DNA from: Enterobacter sp. BIGb0383
GTDB taxonomy: Bacteria > Pseudomonadota > Gammaproteobacteria > Enterobacterales > Enterobacteriaceae
Direction of reading: 5' to 3'
Assembly: GCF_003751845.1 (NCBI RefSeq)
Contig: NZ_RJKQ01000001.1
Coordinates: 372,001 to 436,000 of the forward strand
DNA length: 64,000 nt
The notes beneath the pieces are model-generated. The model searched no databases. It worked only from the letters and a program-made list of their open reading frames with translations, and was not told the DNA's origin. Each line of letters opens with the position of its first letter. The first letter of the stretch is position 1. The translations under genes and the position numbers were made by a program. Of the stretch, positions 10,161-17,798 are shown one piece after another.

Positions 10161-10607
10161 ATGAGCGATTTACCCTTCTGGCAGACCAAAACCCTCGACG
10201 AGATGACCGACGCGCAGTGGGAATCCCTGTGTGACGGCTGCGGTCAGTGCTGCCTCCATAAACTGATGGATGAAGACAGCGATGAGATCTACTTTACCAA
10301 CGTCGCCTGCCGCCAGCTGAATATCAAAACCTGCCAGTGCCGTAACTACGAACGCCGCTTCGAGTACGAGCCAGACTGCATCAAGCTGACCCGCGATAAT
10401 CTGCCGACCTTTGAATGGCTGCCGCACACCTGCGCCTATCGCCTGCTGGCGGAAGGCAAAGACCTGCCCGCCTGGCATCCGCTGATCGCCGGTTCAAAAG
10501 CGGCGATGCACGGCGAACGTATTTCCGTACGCCATATCGCGGTTAAAGAATCCGAAGTCCGCGACTGGCAGGATCATATTTTGAACAAACCCGAGTGGGC
10601 GGACTGA
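10161..10607 (+). CDS. ycgN: YcgN, cysteine-cluster protein (UPF0260)
   Basis: A 148-residue protein with the N-terminal cysteine cluster CDGCGQCC (about residues 22-29) and later cysteines in [21 protein letters not shown] and TCAY, suggesting a metal or Fe-S centre of the YkgJ/CxxCxxCC class. Function is unknown. The start is uncertain. ATG 10161 gives the usual MSDLPFW beginning, but an in-frame ATG at 10140 has an equally good or better site (AAGG at 10127-10130) and would add seven residues. A small membrane gene follows after seven bases. Confidence 0.88.
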   Translation: MSDLPFWQTKTLDEMTDAQWESLCDGCGQCCLHKLMDEDSDEIYFTNVACRQLNIKTCQCRNYERRFEYEPDCIKLTRDNLPTFEWLPHTCAYRLLAEGKDLPAWHPLIAGSKAAMHGERISVRHIAVKESEVRDWQDHILNKPEWAD

Positions 10608-10614
10608 GGCAGCC

Positions 10615-10908
10615 ATGCGCACCTGGTTTCTGCAGTACATAAAGGCTTTTCACTGGCAGGCCAGATTAAGCTATGGCGAACTGCTGCGGTTTATGGGCCT
10701 GAGTATTCTGGCCTACGCGCTGCTGGTGGGGCTGATGATGGTCGGGCTGCAGCTGATTTTGCTTACCCCCGTCATAGAAAGGCTAACCGCTCCCGGCGTG
10801 ATGGCATTCACTTCCGGCGCGGTAAACGTCTTTATGGCCGTGGTTTTTATTCCGGCTGGTCTGCACGGCCTGAAAACCGTTATCTATTCGCTAGCATCGC
10901 GGTTCTGA
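10615..10908 (+). CDS. Small two-helix membrane protein, unknown
   Basis: A 97-residue protein I do not recognise. Two strongly hydrophobic stretches (about residues 27-51 and 63-86) predict two membrane helices. The N-terminus is basic and aromatic and the C-terminus short. It starts seven bases after the ycgN stop with GAGG overlapping that stop, so it is probably expressed from the ycgN transcript. Its last 25 bases overlap the end of a converging small gene. No cysteine or catalytic motif is present. Confidence 0.65.
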   Translation: MRTWFLQYIKAFHWQARLSYGELLRFMGLSILAYALLVGLMMVGLQLILLTPVIERLTAPGVMAFTSGAVNVFMAVVFIPAGLHGLKTVIYSLASRF

Positions 10909-11108
10909 GGCCTGTCTGACGACGCGCTGAGCGCGTTAATGACCCCGTATCCCCACCAGACAATCGCTATCGCCAGAGCCATGCAGACCAGCCAGGGGAT
11001 TCTGGACCCGTCAAAATAGCGCCAGCCCACATTGTCGCCGAGCGCCCCGCAGGTAAAAAGCGTTGCCCCGGTAAACCATCCCTGAAAAAGCTTCGTTTTT
11101 AACGTCAT
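10884..11108 (-). CDS. Small two-helix membrane protein, unknown
   Basis: A 74-residue protein of unknown function with two probable membrane helices (about residues 11-26 and 38-58) and a hydrophilic tail. It is supported as a real gene by a strong AGGGAG ribosome site before ATG 11108 and by non-overlapping use of most of its frame. Its 3' end overlaps the preceding plus-strand gene by 25 bases, tail to tail. In E. coli K-12, hlyE and umuDC occupy the stretch between ycgN and dsbB; here this gene and its neighbours do. Confidence 0.6.
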   Translation of the reverse strand: MTLKTKLFQGWFTGATLFTCGALGDNVGWRYFDGSRIPWLVCMALAIAIVWWGYGVINALSASSDRPQNRDASE

Positions 11109-11258
11109 AATATACTCCCTGTGAATGTAAGTCGTCGGGATCGCGCCGTCGGGCAGGAAAGTTAATCCCTTTGTCTTAGGCTACAGAGCCACTCAACTCT
11201 ATGATACTCTTGAGAAACCGCTTAGAGAAGTCGTGATGGTATCATGGCTTTTACATTT

Positions 11259-11275
11259 ACCCACATTATGTGGGT
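11259..11275. promoter_or_regulatory. 17-bp palindrome upstream of lipoprotein gene
   Basis: ACCCACAT-T-ATGTGGGT is a perfect 8-bp inverted repeat around one base, centred 43 bases before the start of the lipoprotein gene at 11310. With only one spacer base it is more like a protein-binding operator than an RNA hairpin. No matching regulator is recognised. Confidence 0.45.
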
Positions 11276-11309
11276 CTTTATGATTTAACGAATTTGCAGG
11301 AACAGATTG

Positions 11310-11774
11310 ATGCGTTATTTATGGCTACTCTTTCCGCTGCTGGCCGCTGGCTGCGCCGGAAAGTCTGACAACCTTCTGAAGGAAGAGGCCCGAATCGCCG
11401 TGGTTAAGAAGATGGCGGTTTTCAATGGTAAACAGCCCTGTGCGGATGTGATGAGTAAGAAGGAGCAGGCCTTCGGCGCAGAGGCCAACAAGATGGCGAT
11501 GAAGCTCTGCGGCGGGATATTTGACTGGGAAAAGCCGGTTGTGCTCTCTGACATCAAAATTTACCGGGGTGAAACGACCGCCGTCTGCGGCGTGGCGTCC
11601 GGTACCAGCCGGGCGGGAAGCCGCTTAGGAACCCGGTTTGTTTATCACCCGGAGCCGATGCTGGTGGTGATGTTAAAGCCGATCTACCCGCTGATGTCTA
11701 ATGAAAAAATGCGCGAGGCGTATCACGGCCTGAATAAAATCTACGCGGATACCGAAAGGCAGTACTGCAAATGA
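11310..11774 (+). CDS. Putative outer-membrane lipoprotein, unknown
   Basis: A 154-residue lipoprotein with a 14-residue signal ending in the lipobox LAAGC and alanine at +2, predicting outer-membrane sorting. Four further cysteines in the mature part (in QPCAD, KLCGG, AVCGV and the final QYCK) could form two disulfides in the periplasm. It sits beside dsbB, whose product reoxidises DsbA, though they are not co-transcribed. ATG 11310 is preferred over the adjacent TTG 11307 because AGGAA is well spaced. I do not recognise the family. Confidence 0.75.
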   Translation: MRYLWLLFPLLAAGCAGKSDNLLKEEARIAVVKKMAVFNGKQPCADVMSKKEQAFGAEANKMAMKLCGGIFDWEKPVVLSDIKIYRGETTAVCGVASGTSRAGSRLGTRFVYHPEPMLVVMLKPIYPLMSNEKMREAYHGLNKIYADTERQYCK

Positions 11775-11775
11775 A

Positions 11776-11806
11776 AAACGCGCCGAATGGCGCGTTTCTC
11801 TTTTTT
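11776..11806. terminator. Bidirectional terminator, lipoprotein gene / dsbB
   Basis: A 9-bp perfect stem AAACGCGCC/GGCGCGTTT with a GAAT loop is followed by a T-rich run on the plus strand, with A residues before the stem serving dsbB. It lies between converging stops. Confidence 0.85.
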
Positions 11807-12335
11807 AGCGGCCGAACAGGTCGCGACGTTTGGGTTTGAAGGGCTGAGCAATCAGCACCAGCGCGCCAACGATAAAGTAGGCGGCAAAAATACCCAATAG
11901 CCACTGCGGCATTTCCAGCGTCAGGAACTCCCACTGGCGCACGGAGCAGTCACCGGAAGCGACAAACATCTGCGGTACCCATTTGTCCAGCGGCAGCCAG
12001 CTCGGGAAGCTGGCGGCAAAATCGCAGGTCATAAACGGAGACGGGTGCAGCTGCATCATGGTGTGCTGATACGCCAGCTCAATCCCGCGCCAGGCGCTGT
12101 ACAGCCAGATAGCGATAGCGACATAGCGCAGCGGCGTTTTGGGGGCAATAGCGCCAACCAGTGCGGCAGCCAGTACGCCCAGCAGCGCACATCTTTCATA
12201 AATGCAGAGCACGCAAGGCTGGAGATTCATTACGTGCTGGAACCACAGCGCCACGACTTCCAGCGCGAACGCGGTCAGCGCCATCAGTAACCAGGCACCG
12301 CGACCGCGTGAGCACTGGTTTAAAAATCGCAACAT
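11805..12335 (-). CDS. dsbB: DsbB, disulfide bond formation protein
   Basis: A 176-residue inner-membrane quinone reductase that reoxidises periplasmic DsbA. Both catalytic pairs are present: CVLC at residues 41-44 in the first periplasmic loop, and the second-loop cysteines in TCDF and GDCS. Four transmembrane helices are expected. The frame continues upstream of the chosen ATG at 12335, but that start gives MLRFLNQCS and exactly the E. coli length. It is followed on the plus strand by the shared terminator at 11776-11806. Confidence 0.96.
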   Translation of the reverse strand: MLRFLNQCSRGRGAWLLMALTAFALEVVALWFQHVMNLQPCVLCIYERCALLGVLAAALVGAIAPKTPLRYVAIAIWLYSAWRGIELAYQHTMMQLHPSPFMTCDFAASFPSWLPLDKWVPQMFVASGDCSVRQWEFLTLEMPQWLLGIFAAYFIVGALVLIAQPFKPKRRDLFGR

Positions 12336-12440
12336 AATCATTTTCCTGGAAATATTAAGACAAGGCAGTGTAAACGAATTTACCCTGCACACCAGTAGCG
12401 CACAAAAAAATAAAACGTAAACGGGCATTTATGATGTTAC

Positions 12441-12472
12441 AAGTCAAATCGGGCGACAATGCGCCCGATCAT
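12441..12472 (-). terminator. Probable terminator after nhaB
   Basis: An 8-bp perfect stem ATCGGGCG/CGCCCGAT with a six-base loop lies just past the nhaB stop. On the minus strand it is followed by TTTGACTT, a weak U-tract. Confidence 0.65.
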
Positions 12473-12474
12473 CT

Positions 12475-14010
12475 TTAGGGCGTGGCACCCGCAGAGAGCG
12501 CGCCAATCCAGCCCTGCGCGGTCATCCAGCCGGTCATTGGGACCAGCGCAAACTCCACGCAAAGCAGTCCGACCAGGCTCAACACCAGCGTATAAGGCAG
12601 CGCCATCCACACCATACGTCCATAGGAGAGACGGATCAGTGGAGCAAGGGCGGAGGTGAGTAAGAACAGAAATGCCGCCTGGCCGTTGGGCGTCGCCACG
12701 GAGGGCAGGTTTGTCCCGGTATTGATGGCGACGGCCAGCAGGTTAAACTGCTCTGCGCCGTAGGCACCGTGCTGCAGCGCGTTTTTCGCCTCGTTAATAT
12801 AGACCGACCCCACGAATACGTTATCTGAAATCGACGACAGCACGCCGTTGAAAATATAGAACAGCGAAAGCTGCGACTGCGGCGAAGCCTGCAATACGTA
12901 AGCAATGATCGGCGAGAACAGCTGCTGATCGACAATGACTGCCACAATGGCAAAAAAGGCGGTCAGCAGGGCGGTAAAAGGCAGGGCTTCGCTAAAGGCT
13001 TTGCCAATAGTCTGTTCGTCGGTAATGCCGGTCAGGGAGGTCGCCAGAATAATCACCGACAGACCAATCAGGCCAACCTCCGCGAGATGCAGAGCGAGGG
13101 CGACGATCAGCCAGACGGCAATCAATGCCTGAGTGCAGAGACGGACCTTATCCTGACGGGTACGCTGCTGACGATTCTGGTTGTCGACGTCGGTCAGGAC
13201 CTGGCGGACGCTCTCCGGCAGCGGCTCGCCGTAGCCAAAGCAGCGGAATTTCTCTACCAGCAGGCAGGTCAGCAATCCGCAAACCATGACCGGAACGCTA
13301 ACCGGCGCAATGCGCAGGGCAAACTCGGTGAAATCCCAGCCTGCGGCCTTGGCGATAATCAGGTTTTGCGGCTCGCCCACCATCGTCATCACGCCGCCGA
13401 GCGCGGTGCCAACGCCTGCGTGCATCATCAGACTGCGTAAAAAGGCGCGGAAGCGATCCAGATCCTCGCGGACCTGGGCGGAGTCAGCGTGCTCCGGTCG
13501 GGACGCCACCCGATGGTAGATATCATAAAAGCCCATCGCCACGCTTATCACCACCGCGACGACCGTCAGGGCATCGAGAAACGCGGAGAGAAAGGCGGCC
13601 GCCAGACAGAAGGCCAGGGCGAGCCTCATTTTGCTCTGAATACTCAGTAACAGACGGGTAAAAATAAACAGCAGCAGCTGTTTCATAAAGAAGATACCGG
13701 CGACCATAAACATCAGCAGCAGAAGCACGTCGAGATTGGTGGCGATCTCCTCCCGGACGTGTTCGGCGCTGGTCATGCCGATAAAAATGGCTTCTGTCAC
13801 CAGCAGGCCGCCCGGCAGCAGCGGGTAGCATTTCAGCGCCATGACCAGGGTAAAGATAAATTCCACCACCAGCAGCCAGCCGGCAGCGAAAGGATTAATA
13901 AAGAAAATCAGCGGGTTGATAATCAGGAACAGAATGAGCGTCAGCTTATACCAGTCCGGGGACTGACCGAGGAAATTGCGCCAGAGCGCGCTGCCATATG
14001 AAAGCGTCAA
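12475..14010 (-). CDS. nhaB: NhaB, Na+/H+ antiporter
   Basis: A 511-residue polytopic inner-membrane sodium/proton antiporter of the NhaB family, with about a dozen hydrophobic segments and the conserved [14 protein letters not shown] and [25 protein letters not shown] motifs. It exports Na+ in exchange for protons and helps pH and sodium homeostasis. The start is uncertain between an upstream ATG at 14061 and a TTG at 14010. I choose TTG 14010 because AAGGA lies nine bases before it and the resulting N-terminus aligns with E. coli NhaB. It is divergent from fadR. Confidence 0.93.
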   Translation of the reverse strand: MTLSYGSALWRNFLGQSPDWYKLTLILFLIINPLIFFINPFAAGWLLVVEFIFTLVMALKCYPLLPGGLLVTEAIFIGMTSAEHVREEIATNLDVLLLLMFMVAGIFFMKQLLLFIFTRLLLSIQSKMRLALAFCLAAAFLSAFLDALTVVAVVISVAMGFYDIYHRVASRPEHADSAQVREDLDRFRAFLRSLMMHAGVGTALGGVMTMVGEPQNLIIAKAAGWDFTEFALRIAPVSVPVMVCGLLTCLLVEKFRCFGYGEPLPESVRQVLTDVDNQNRQQRTRQDKVRLCTQALIAVWLIVALALHLAEVGLIGLSVIILATSLTGITDEQTIGKAFSEALPFTALLTAFFAIVAVIVDQQLFSPIIAYVLQASPQSQLSLFYIFNGVLSSISDNVFVGSVYINEAKNALQHGAYGAEQFNLLAVAINTGTNLPSVATPNGQAAFLFLLTSALAPLIRLSYGRMVWMALPYTLVLSLVGLLCVEFALVPMTGWMTAQGWIGALSAGATP

Positions 14011-14226
14011 AATCGGGATCCTTGCCGTGAATAAAACATTATTTTTATTGAAGTGCAGCAAGAGTAGCCATCTGTATAACGACGATCAATACATGTGTTT
14101 AGGCGAATGACAAAATTGACAAAAATAAAACCACGATCCCTTTTTTATTGGCCCTCCGTGCTATCTGACCCCCATCAGCTCTGGTATGATGAAGGTAATA
14201 TTGCAACGCTGTAACGGAAAATCTCT

Positions 14227-14946
14227 ATGGTAATTAAGGCGCAAAGCCCGGCGGGTTTCGCGGAAGAGTACATCATCGAAAGCATCTGGAATAGTCGCTT
14301 CCCTCCGGGATCGATCCTGCCCGCTGAACGTGAACTCTCTGAACTGATCGGCGTAACTCGCACCACCTTGCGTGAAGTGTTGCAGCGTCTTGCGCGCGAC
14401 GGCTGGCTGACTATCCAGCACGGCAAGCCGACCAAAGTGAATAACTTCTGGGAAACGTCCGGGCTGAATATCCTGGAAACCCTGGCGCGTCTGGACCACG
14501 ACAGCGTTCCACAGCTGATCGACAATCTGCTCTCCGTGCGCACCAATATTGCCACTATCTTTATTCGTACCGCCTTCCGTCAGCACCCCGACGAGGCGCT
14601 GAAGGTGCTGGCCAGCGCAAATGCTGTAGAAGATCACGCGGATGCCTTTGCCGAGCTGGACTACAGTATTTTCCGCGGCCTGGCCTTTGCCTCCGGTAAC
14701 CCGATTTACGGCCTGATCCTCAACGGGATGAAAGGGCTGTACACCCGTATCGGCCGCCACTATTTTGCCAACCCGGCGGCCCGTAGCCTGGCGCTGGGCT
14801 TCTACCACCAGCTGGCAAAGGTGTGTGAAGAGGGGCTTATCGATCAGGTCTATGAAACGGTACGTACCTACGGTCACGAGAGCGGCCTGGTCTGGCACCG
14901 TATGCAAAAAAATCTGCCGGGTGATTTGGCGATCCACAGCCGCTAA
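14227..14946 (+). CDS. fadR: FadR, fatty acid metabolism regulator
   Basis: A 239-residue GntR-family regulator with an N-terminal winged helix (residues 7-70, including [23 protein letters not shown]) and a C-terminal all-helical acyl-CoA-binding domain. It represses fad genes and activates fabA and fabB; long-chain acyl-CoA releases it from DNA. Its target fadD is in this window with a visible operator. A CTGGTATGATGA element at 14181-14192 in its own promoter region resembles half a FadR site but also contains a -10-like TATGAT. The length matches E. coli. Confidence 0.96.
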   Translation: MVIKAQSPAGFAEEYIIESIWNSRFPPGSILPAERELSELIGVTRTTLREVLQRLARDGWLTIQHGKPTKVNNFWETSGLNILETLARLDHDSVPQLIDNLLSVRTNIATIFIRTAFRQHPDEALKVLASANAVEDHADAFAELDYSIFRGLAFASGNPIYGLILNGMKGLYTRIGRHYFANPAARSLALGFYHQLAKVCEEGLIDQVYETVRTYGHESGLVWHRMQKNLPGDLAIHSR

Positions 14947-14960
14947 TCCCTGAGTCCCTC

Positions 14961-14986
14961 CGGGCAGCGGCGTTCGCCACTGCCCG
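14961..14986 (+). terminator. Hairpin after fadR, probable terminator
   Basis: CGGGCAG (14961-14967) pairs with CTGCCCG (14980-14986), with extra GC pairs inside. It is followed by TTCTCCTG rather than a clean T-run, so efficiency is doubtful. Confidence 0.5.
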
Positions 14987-15102
14987 TTCTCCTGCCTGTT
15001 TTGTTACGCCGTCACTTATTCATCTCACCGTTGTTCTTTGATATTTCTTACATTTATGTCAATAATGCCTGTGTTACACATCATTAACAGAGACGGATGA
15101 CT

Positions 15103-15321
15103 ATGGGCAATAAGGCGAAAGACGAAGCGTTATATCAGGAGATGTGCCGGGTGGTCGGTAAGGTGGTGCTGGAAATGCGCGATCTGGGCCAGGAGCCAAA
15201 GCATATCGTCATCGCCGGAGTGGTCCGCACATCGCTGGCAAACCCGAGGATCCCGCGTTCACCGCTAACAAAGGAAGCGATGGAGCGCGTTATCGAGGCG
15301 CTCTCAGGACACCATGCATAA
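15103..15321 (+). CDS. fumD: FumD-type small fumarase
   Basis: A 72-residue protein that lines up along its length with E. coli FumD (YdhZ), a very small protein reported to have fumarase activity. The block REMCRVVGKVVLEMRDLG is essentially unchanged (here it starts QEMC), as is the PKHIVIAGV segment. An in-frame ATG two codons earlier is possible, but 15103 matches the family start MGNK. It is followed after 13 bases by a RidA-family gene with which it probably forms an operon. The activity is taken from the homologue; no classical fumarase motif is present. Confidence 0.8.
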   Translation: MGNKAKDEALYQEMCRVVGKVVLEMRDLGQEPKHIVIAGVVRTSLANPRIPRSPLTKEAMERVIEALSGHHA

Positions 15322-15334
15322 TTAAAGGAAAATG

Positions 15335-15712
15335 ATGATGCAGCCAGAACGCAAAAATTATCCCCAGTTGGGCGATGTTAAGGCCCCCTATGTCCACGCC
15401 GTCAAGCACGGCGATACCCTCTATGTCTCAGGGTTGACCGCCTTCGGAACCCCTGCGCAGCAGGGCAGTATTGCCGAGCAGGCAGAGGCGATTTTCAGCC
15501 AGCTCCACCAGATCACGGCTGCGGAGGGCATCTCACTGGCCTCGCTGCTTAAAGTGACCATTTTTGTCACCACTCTTGCGGATATTGCCAGCCTGCGGGT
15601 GGTGCTGTTCCGCCATTTTGGTCAGCATCTGCCGGCCAGTTCGCTGGTGCAAGTCAGCGGGCTGTTCTCCCCGGATCTGACGATCGAAATCGAGACTATT
15701 TTTGCCCTCTGA
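15335..15712 (+). CDS. RidA-family protein paired with fumD
   Basis: A 125-residue RidA/YjgF-family protein with the usual order of segments: KHGDTLYVSGLTAFG near residue 25, the VTIFVTTLADIA strand-helix, and the SLVQVSGLFSPDLTIEIETIF end. The pocket arginine that usually follows the R(C/T)xVQV strand is not obvious here, where the strand reads SSLVQVSG, so imine hydrolase activity is uncertain. Three ATG codons in a row (15332, 15335, 15338) follow AAAGGA. The second or third has workable spacing. It is distinct from yoaB elsewhere in the window. Confidence 0.82.
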   Translation: MMQPERKNYPQLGDVKAPYVHAVKHGDTLYVSGLTAFGTPAQQGSIAEQAEAIFSQLHQITAAEGISLASLLKVTIFVTTLADIASLRVVLFRHFGQHLPASSLVQVSGLFSPDLTIEIETIFAL

Positions 15713-15739
15713 CCCTTAAGACTATTCTGTGTTTCGTAA

Positions 15740-15773
15740 CGGTTATAAAAATGTAACAGAATATTCTTACACT
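15740..15773 (+). promoter_or_regulatory. Candidate Pho box and -10 of the phoX-type gene
   Basis: Two PhoB-like half-sites, GTTAT (15742) and GTAAC (15753), are 11 bases apart with an A-rich spacer; a weaker GTTTC lies 11 bases earlier at 15731. A -10 hexamer TACACT starts at 15768, ten bases after the box, the classical Pho promoter spacing. Twelve of 18 positions match the Pho box consensus, so this is suggestive only. Confidence 0.45.
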
Positions 15774-15810
15774 GCCTGCTTCCGACGATGGATACCGACA
15801 GGAAGCAATC

Positions 15811-17766
15811 ATGAGCAGACCCTTATTCAAACAAGAACATAGCAGTGAAATCAGCAACCAGAGTGACAACCCGGCTTTTTCCTCGGTGGTCAGCGCTTTT
15901 CTCAGCCGCCGCCGTTTCCTGCAAATGGGCGTGGTGGCCGGAACGGCTGCGGCGTTTCCTGCGCTCTTAAGATCCCCTGCGGCGCTGGCGGTAGATAACG
16001 CCATCGCCCGTGCGACCTCGCTGGGCTTCACCAGCATTGCGGTTTCCACAGAAGATACGGTGCGGGTACCGGAAGGGTATATTGCGCGTCCGTTCTATCG
16101 CTGGGGCGACGCGGTGGGGCTCGCGGGAAATATGCCGGAATTTAATAAAGACGGCAGCAACACCACCGATGAACAGGCCGCCCAGGCGGGGATGCACCAC
16201 GACGGTATGGCCTGGTTTAGCCTGCCGGCGGGCAGCGAGAGCGCACAGCATGGACTGCTGGCGATGAACCATGAATATATTGATAACGGGCTGCTGTTTA
16301 AAGACGGTGCGGCCAACTGGAATCTCGATAAAGTCCGCAAGGGACAGAATGCGATGGGGATTTCGGTGATTGAGGTGAAAAAGCAGGGCGACAGCTGGAC
16401 GATTGTCCGTCCGTCGAACTACGCCCGCCGTATCACCGTCAATACGCCGATGGGCGTGACCGGCCCGGCTCGTCACCATGACCTGCTGAAAACCGCTGCC
16501 GATCCGCAGGGCGAAACCATCCTGGGCACCATGCAGAACTGCGCCAACGGCCATACCCCGTGGGGAACCTATCTCACCTGTGAGGAAAACTGGTCGGATA
16601 TTTTTGTTAAAAAAGCCGCGCCGAACGCGCTTGAAAAACGTTACGGCATCAGCGACAGCGACGACTCCTATCGCTGGAATGAAGCCGATCCGCGTTTCAG
16701 CGTTGACGCAACGCCTAACGAACCTAACCGCTTTGGCTGGGTGGTGGAAATCGACCCTTACGATCCGGATTCCACGCCGCGCAAACACACCTCCCTGGGA
16801 CGCTTCAAGCACGAAGGTGCGGCCATTACGCTGGCGAGCGACGGGCGCGTGGTGGCCTATATGGGCGACGATCAGAAATTCGAATATATCTATAAATTCG
16901 TCTCTGAAGGGAAATACGATCCGGCTAACCGCGCTGCGGCGATGGATCTGCTGGCAACAGGCACGCTGTTTGTGGCGAAATTCAACGACGACGGCAGCGG
17001 TCAGTGGCTGCCGCTGGTCCAGGGACAGCCAGGGCTTGAGGCCAGCAACGGTTTTGCCAGCCAGGGTGAACTGCTGGTGAAAACGCGTCAGGCGGCCGAT
17101 GCCGTCGGGGCAACGAAAATGGACCGTCCGGAATGGATTGCCGTCGACCCCCACAGCGCCGGAAGCGTCTACTGTACCCTGACCAACAACAGCGATCGTG
17201 GCAAAGAGGGCAAGGCTGCGGTCGATGCCGCCAACCCGCGTGCGAATAACGTCTACGGACATATTATGCACTGGGTGGAGAAGGGCAACAATCCGGCCGC
17301 CGACGCCTTTAACTGGGATATCCTGGTCCTGGGCGGGCGTACCGATACCGATGACGAAAAGGCCAAAGGTTCCATGAAGGGAGCCGAGTTTGGTAGCGCG
17401 GACGGATTGTCATTCGACCCTCGTGGGGTGCTGTGGATCCAGACCGACGTGTCGTCCGGCACCATCAATAAGAAAGCCTATGAGGGCATGGGGAACAACC
17501 AGATGCTGGCGACCGTGCCTGGGAGCAATGAGTATCGTCGCTTCCTGACCGGTCCTCGCGGGTGTGAAATTACCGGTATCGCCTTTACGCCGGATAACCG
17601 CACCCTGTTTATTAATATCCAGCATCCCGGTGAGCCGGGGGATGATATCAGCGATCCGGCGAATCCGACGGCGGTATCGACCTGGCCGGACGGGGATAAA
17701 AACAGCCGTCCGCGTTCGTCCACGGTGGTGATTGTCAAAGCCGACGGCGGCGTGATAGGCAGTTAA
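15811..17766 (+). CDS. PhoX-family (DUF839) Tat-exported phosphatase
   Basis: A 651-residue protein of the PhoX/DUF839 family, calcium- and iron-dependent phosphomonoesterases that release phosphate from organic esters in the periplasm or outside the cell. The twin-arginine signal SRRRFLQ is at residues 32-38, followed by a hydrophobic stretch and a cut after SPAALA near residue 60, so the folded enzyme would be exported by Tat. The family core with Cys244 (TMQNCANG) and Cys257 (TWGTYLTCEEN region) and repeated Asp/Glu-rich loops is intact. AGGAAG precedes the ATG. A candidate Pho box lies upstream. Real substrate range is unknown. Confidence 0.85.
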   Translation: MSRPLFKQEHSSEISNQSDNPAFSSVVSAFLSRRRFLQMGVVAGTAAAFPALLRSPAALAVDNAIARATSLGFTSIAVSTEDTVRVPEGYIARPFYRWGDAVGLAGNMPEFNKDGSNTTDEQAAQAGMHHDGMAWFSLPAGSESAQHGLLAMNHEYIDNGLLFKDGAANWNLDKVRKGQNAMGISVIEVKKQGDSWTIVRPSNYARRITVNTPMGVTGPARHHDLLKTAADPQGETILGTMQNCANGHTPWGTYLTCEENWSDIFVKKAAPNALEKRYGISDSDDSYRWNEADPRFSVDATPNEPNRFGWVVEIDPYDPDSTPRKHTSLGRFKHEGAAITLASDGRVVAYMGDDQKFEYIYKFVSEGKYDPANRAAAMDLLATGTLFVAKFNDDGSGQWLPLVQGQPGLEASNGFASQGELLVKTRQAADAVGATKMDRPEWIAVDPHSAGSVYCTLTNNSDRGKEGKAAVDAANPRANNVYGHIMHWVEKGNNPAADAFNWDILVLGGRTDTDDEKAKGSMKGAEFGSADGLSFDPRGVLWIQTDVSSGTINKKAYEGMGNNQMLATVPGSNEYRRFLTGPRGCEITGIAFTPDNRTLFINIQHPGEPGDDISDPANPTAVSTWPDGDKNSRPRSSTVVIVKADGGVIGS

Positions 17767-17798
17767 CCCAGACAGCGGCCTTCGTTTTGCGGGGGCCG

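Noticed and set aside
14178..14195. FadR operator in the fadR promoter
   Set aside because: TCTGGTATGATGA resembles half a site, but the right half is poor and it doubles as a -10; too weak to call.
15742..15759. Pho box read on the minus strand before the phoX-type gene
   Set aside because: CTGTTAC on the reverse strand lacks a second good half-site and points away from the gene; the plus-strand reading with correct -10 spacing is better.
15967..17271. 434-residue open frame on the minus strand inside the phoX-type gene
   Set aside because: Antisense shadow of a high-GC coding frame; no ribosome site, Arg/His-rich composition, no family resemblance.
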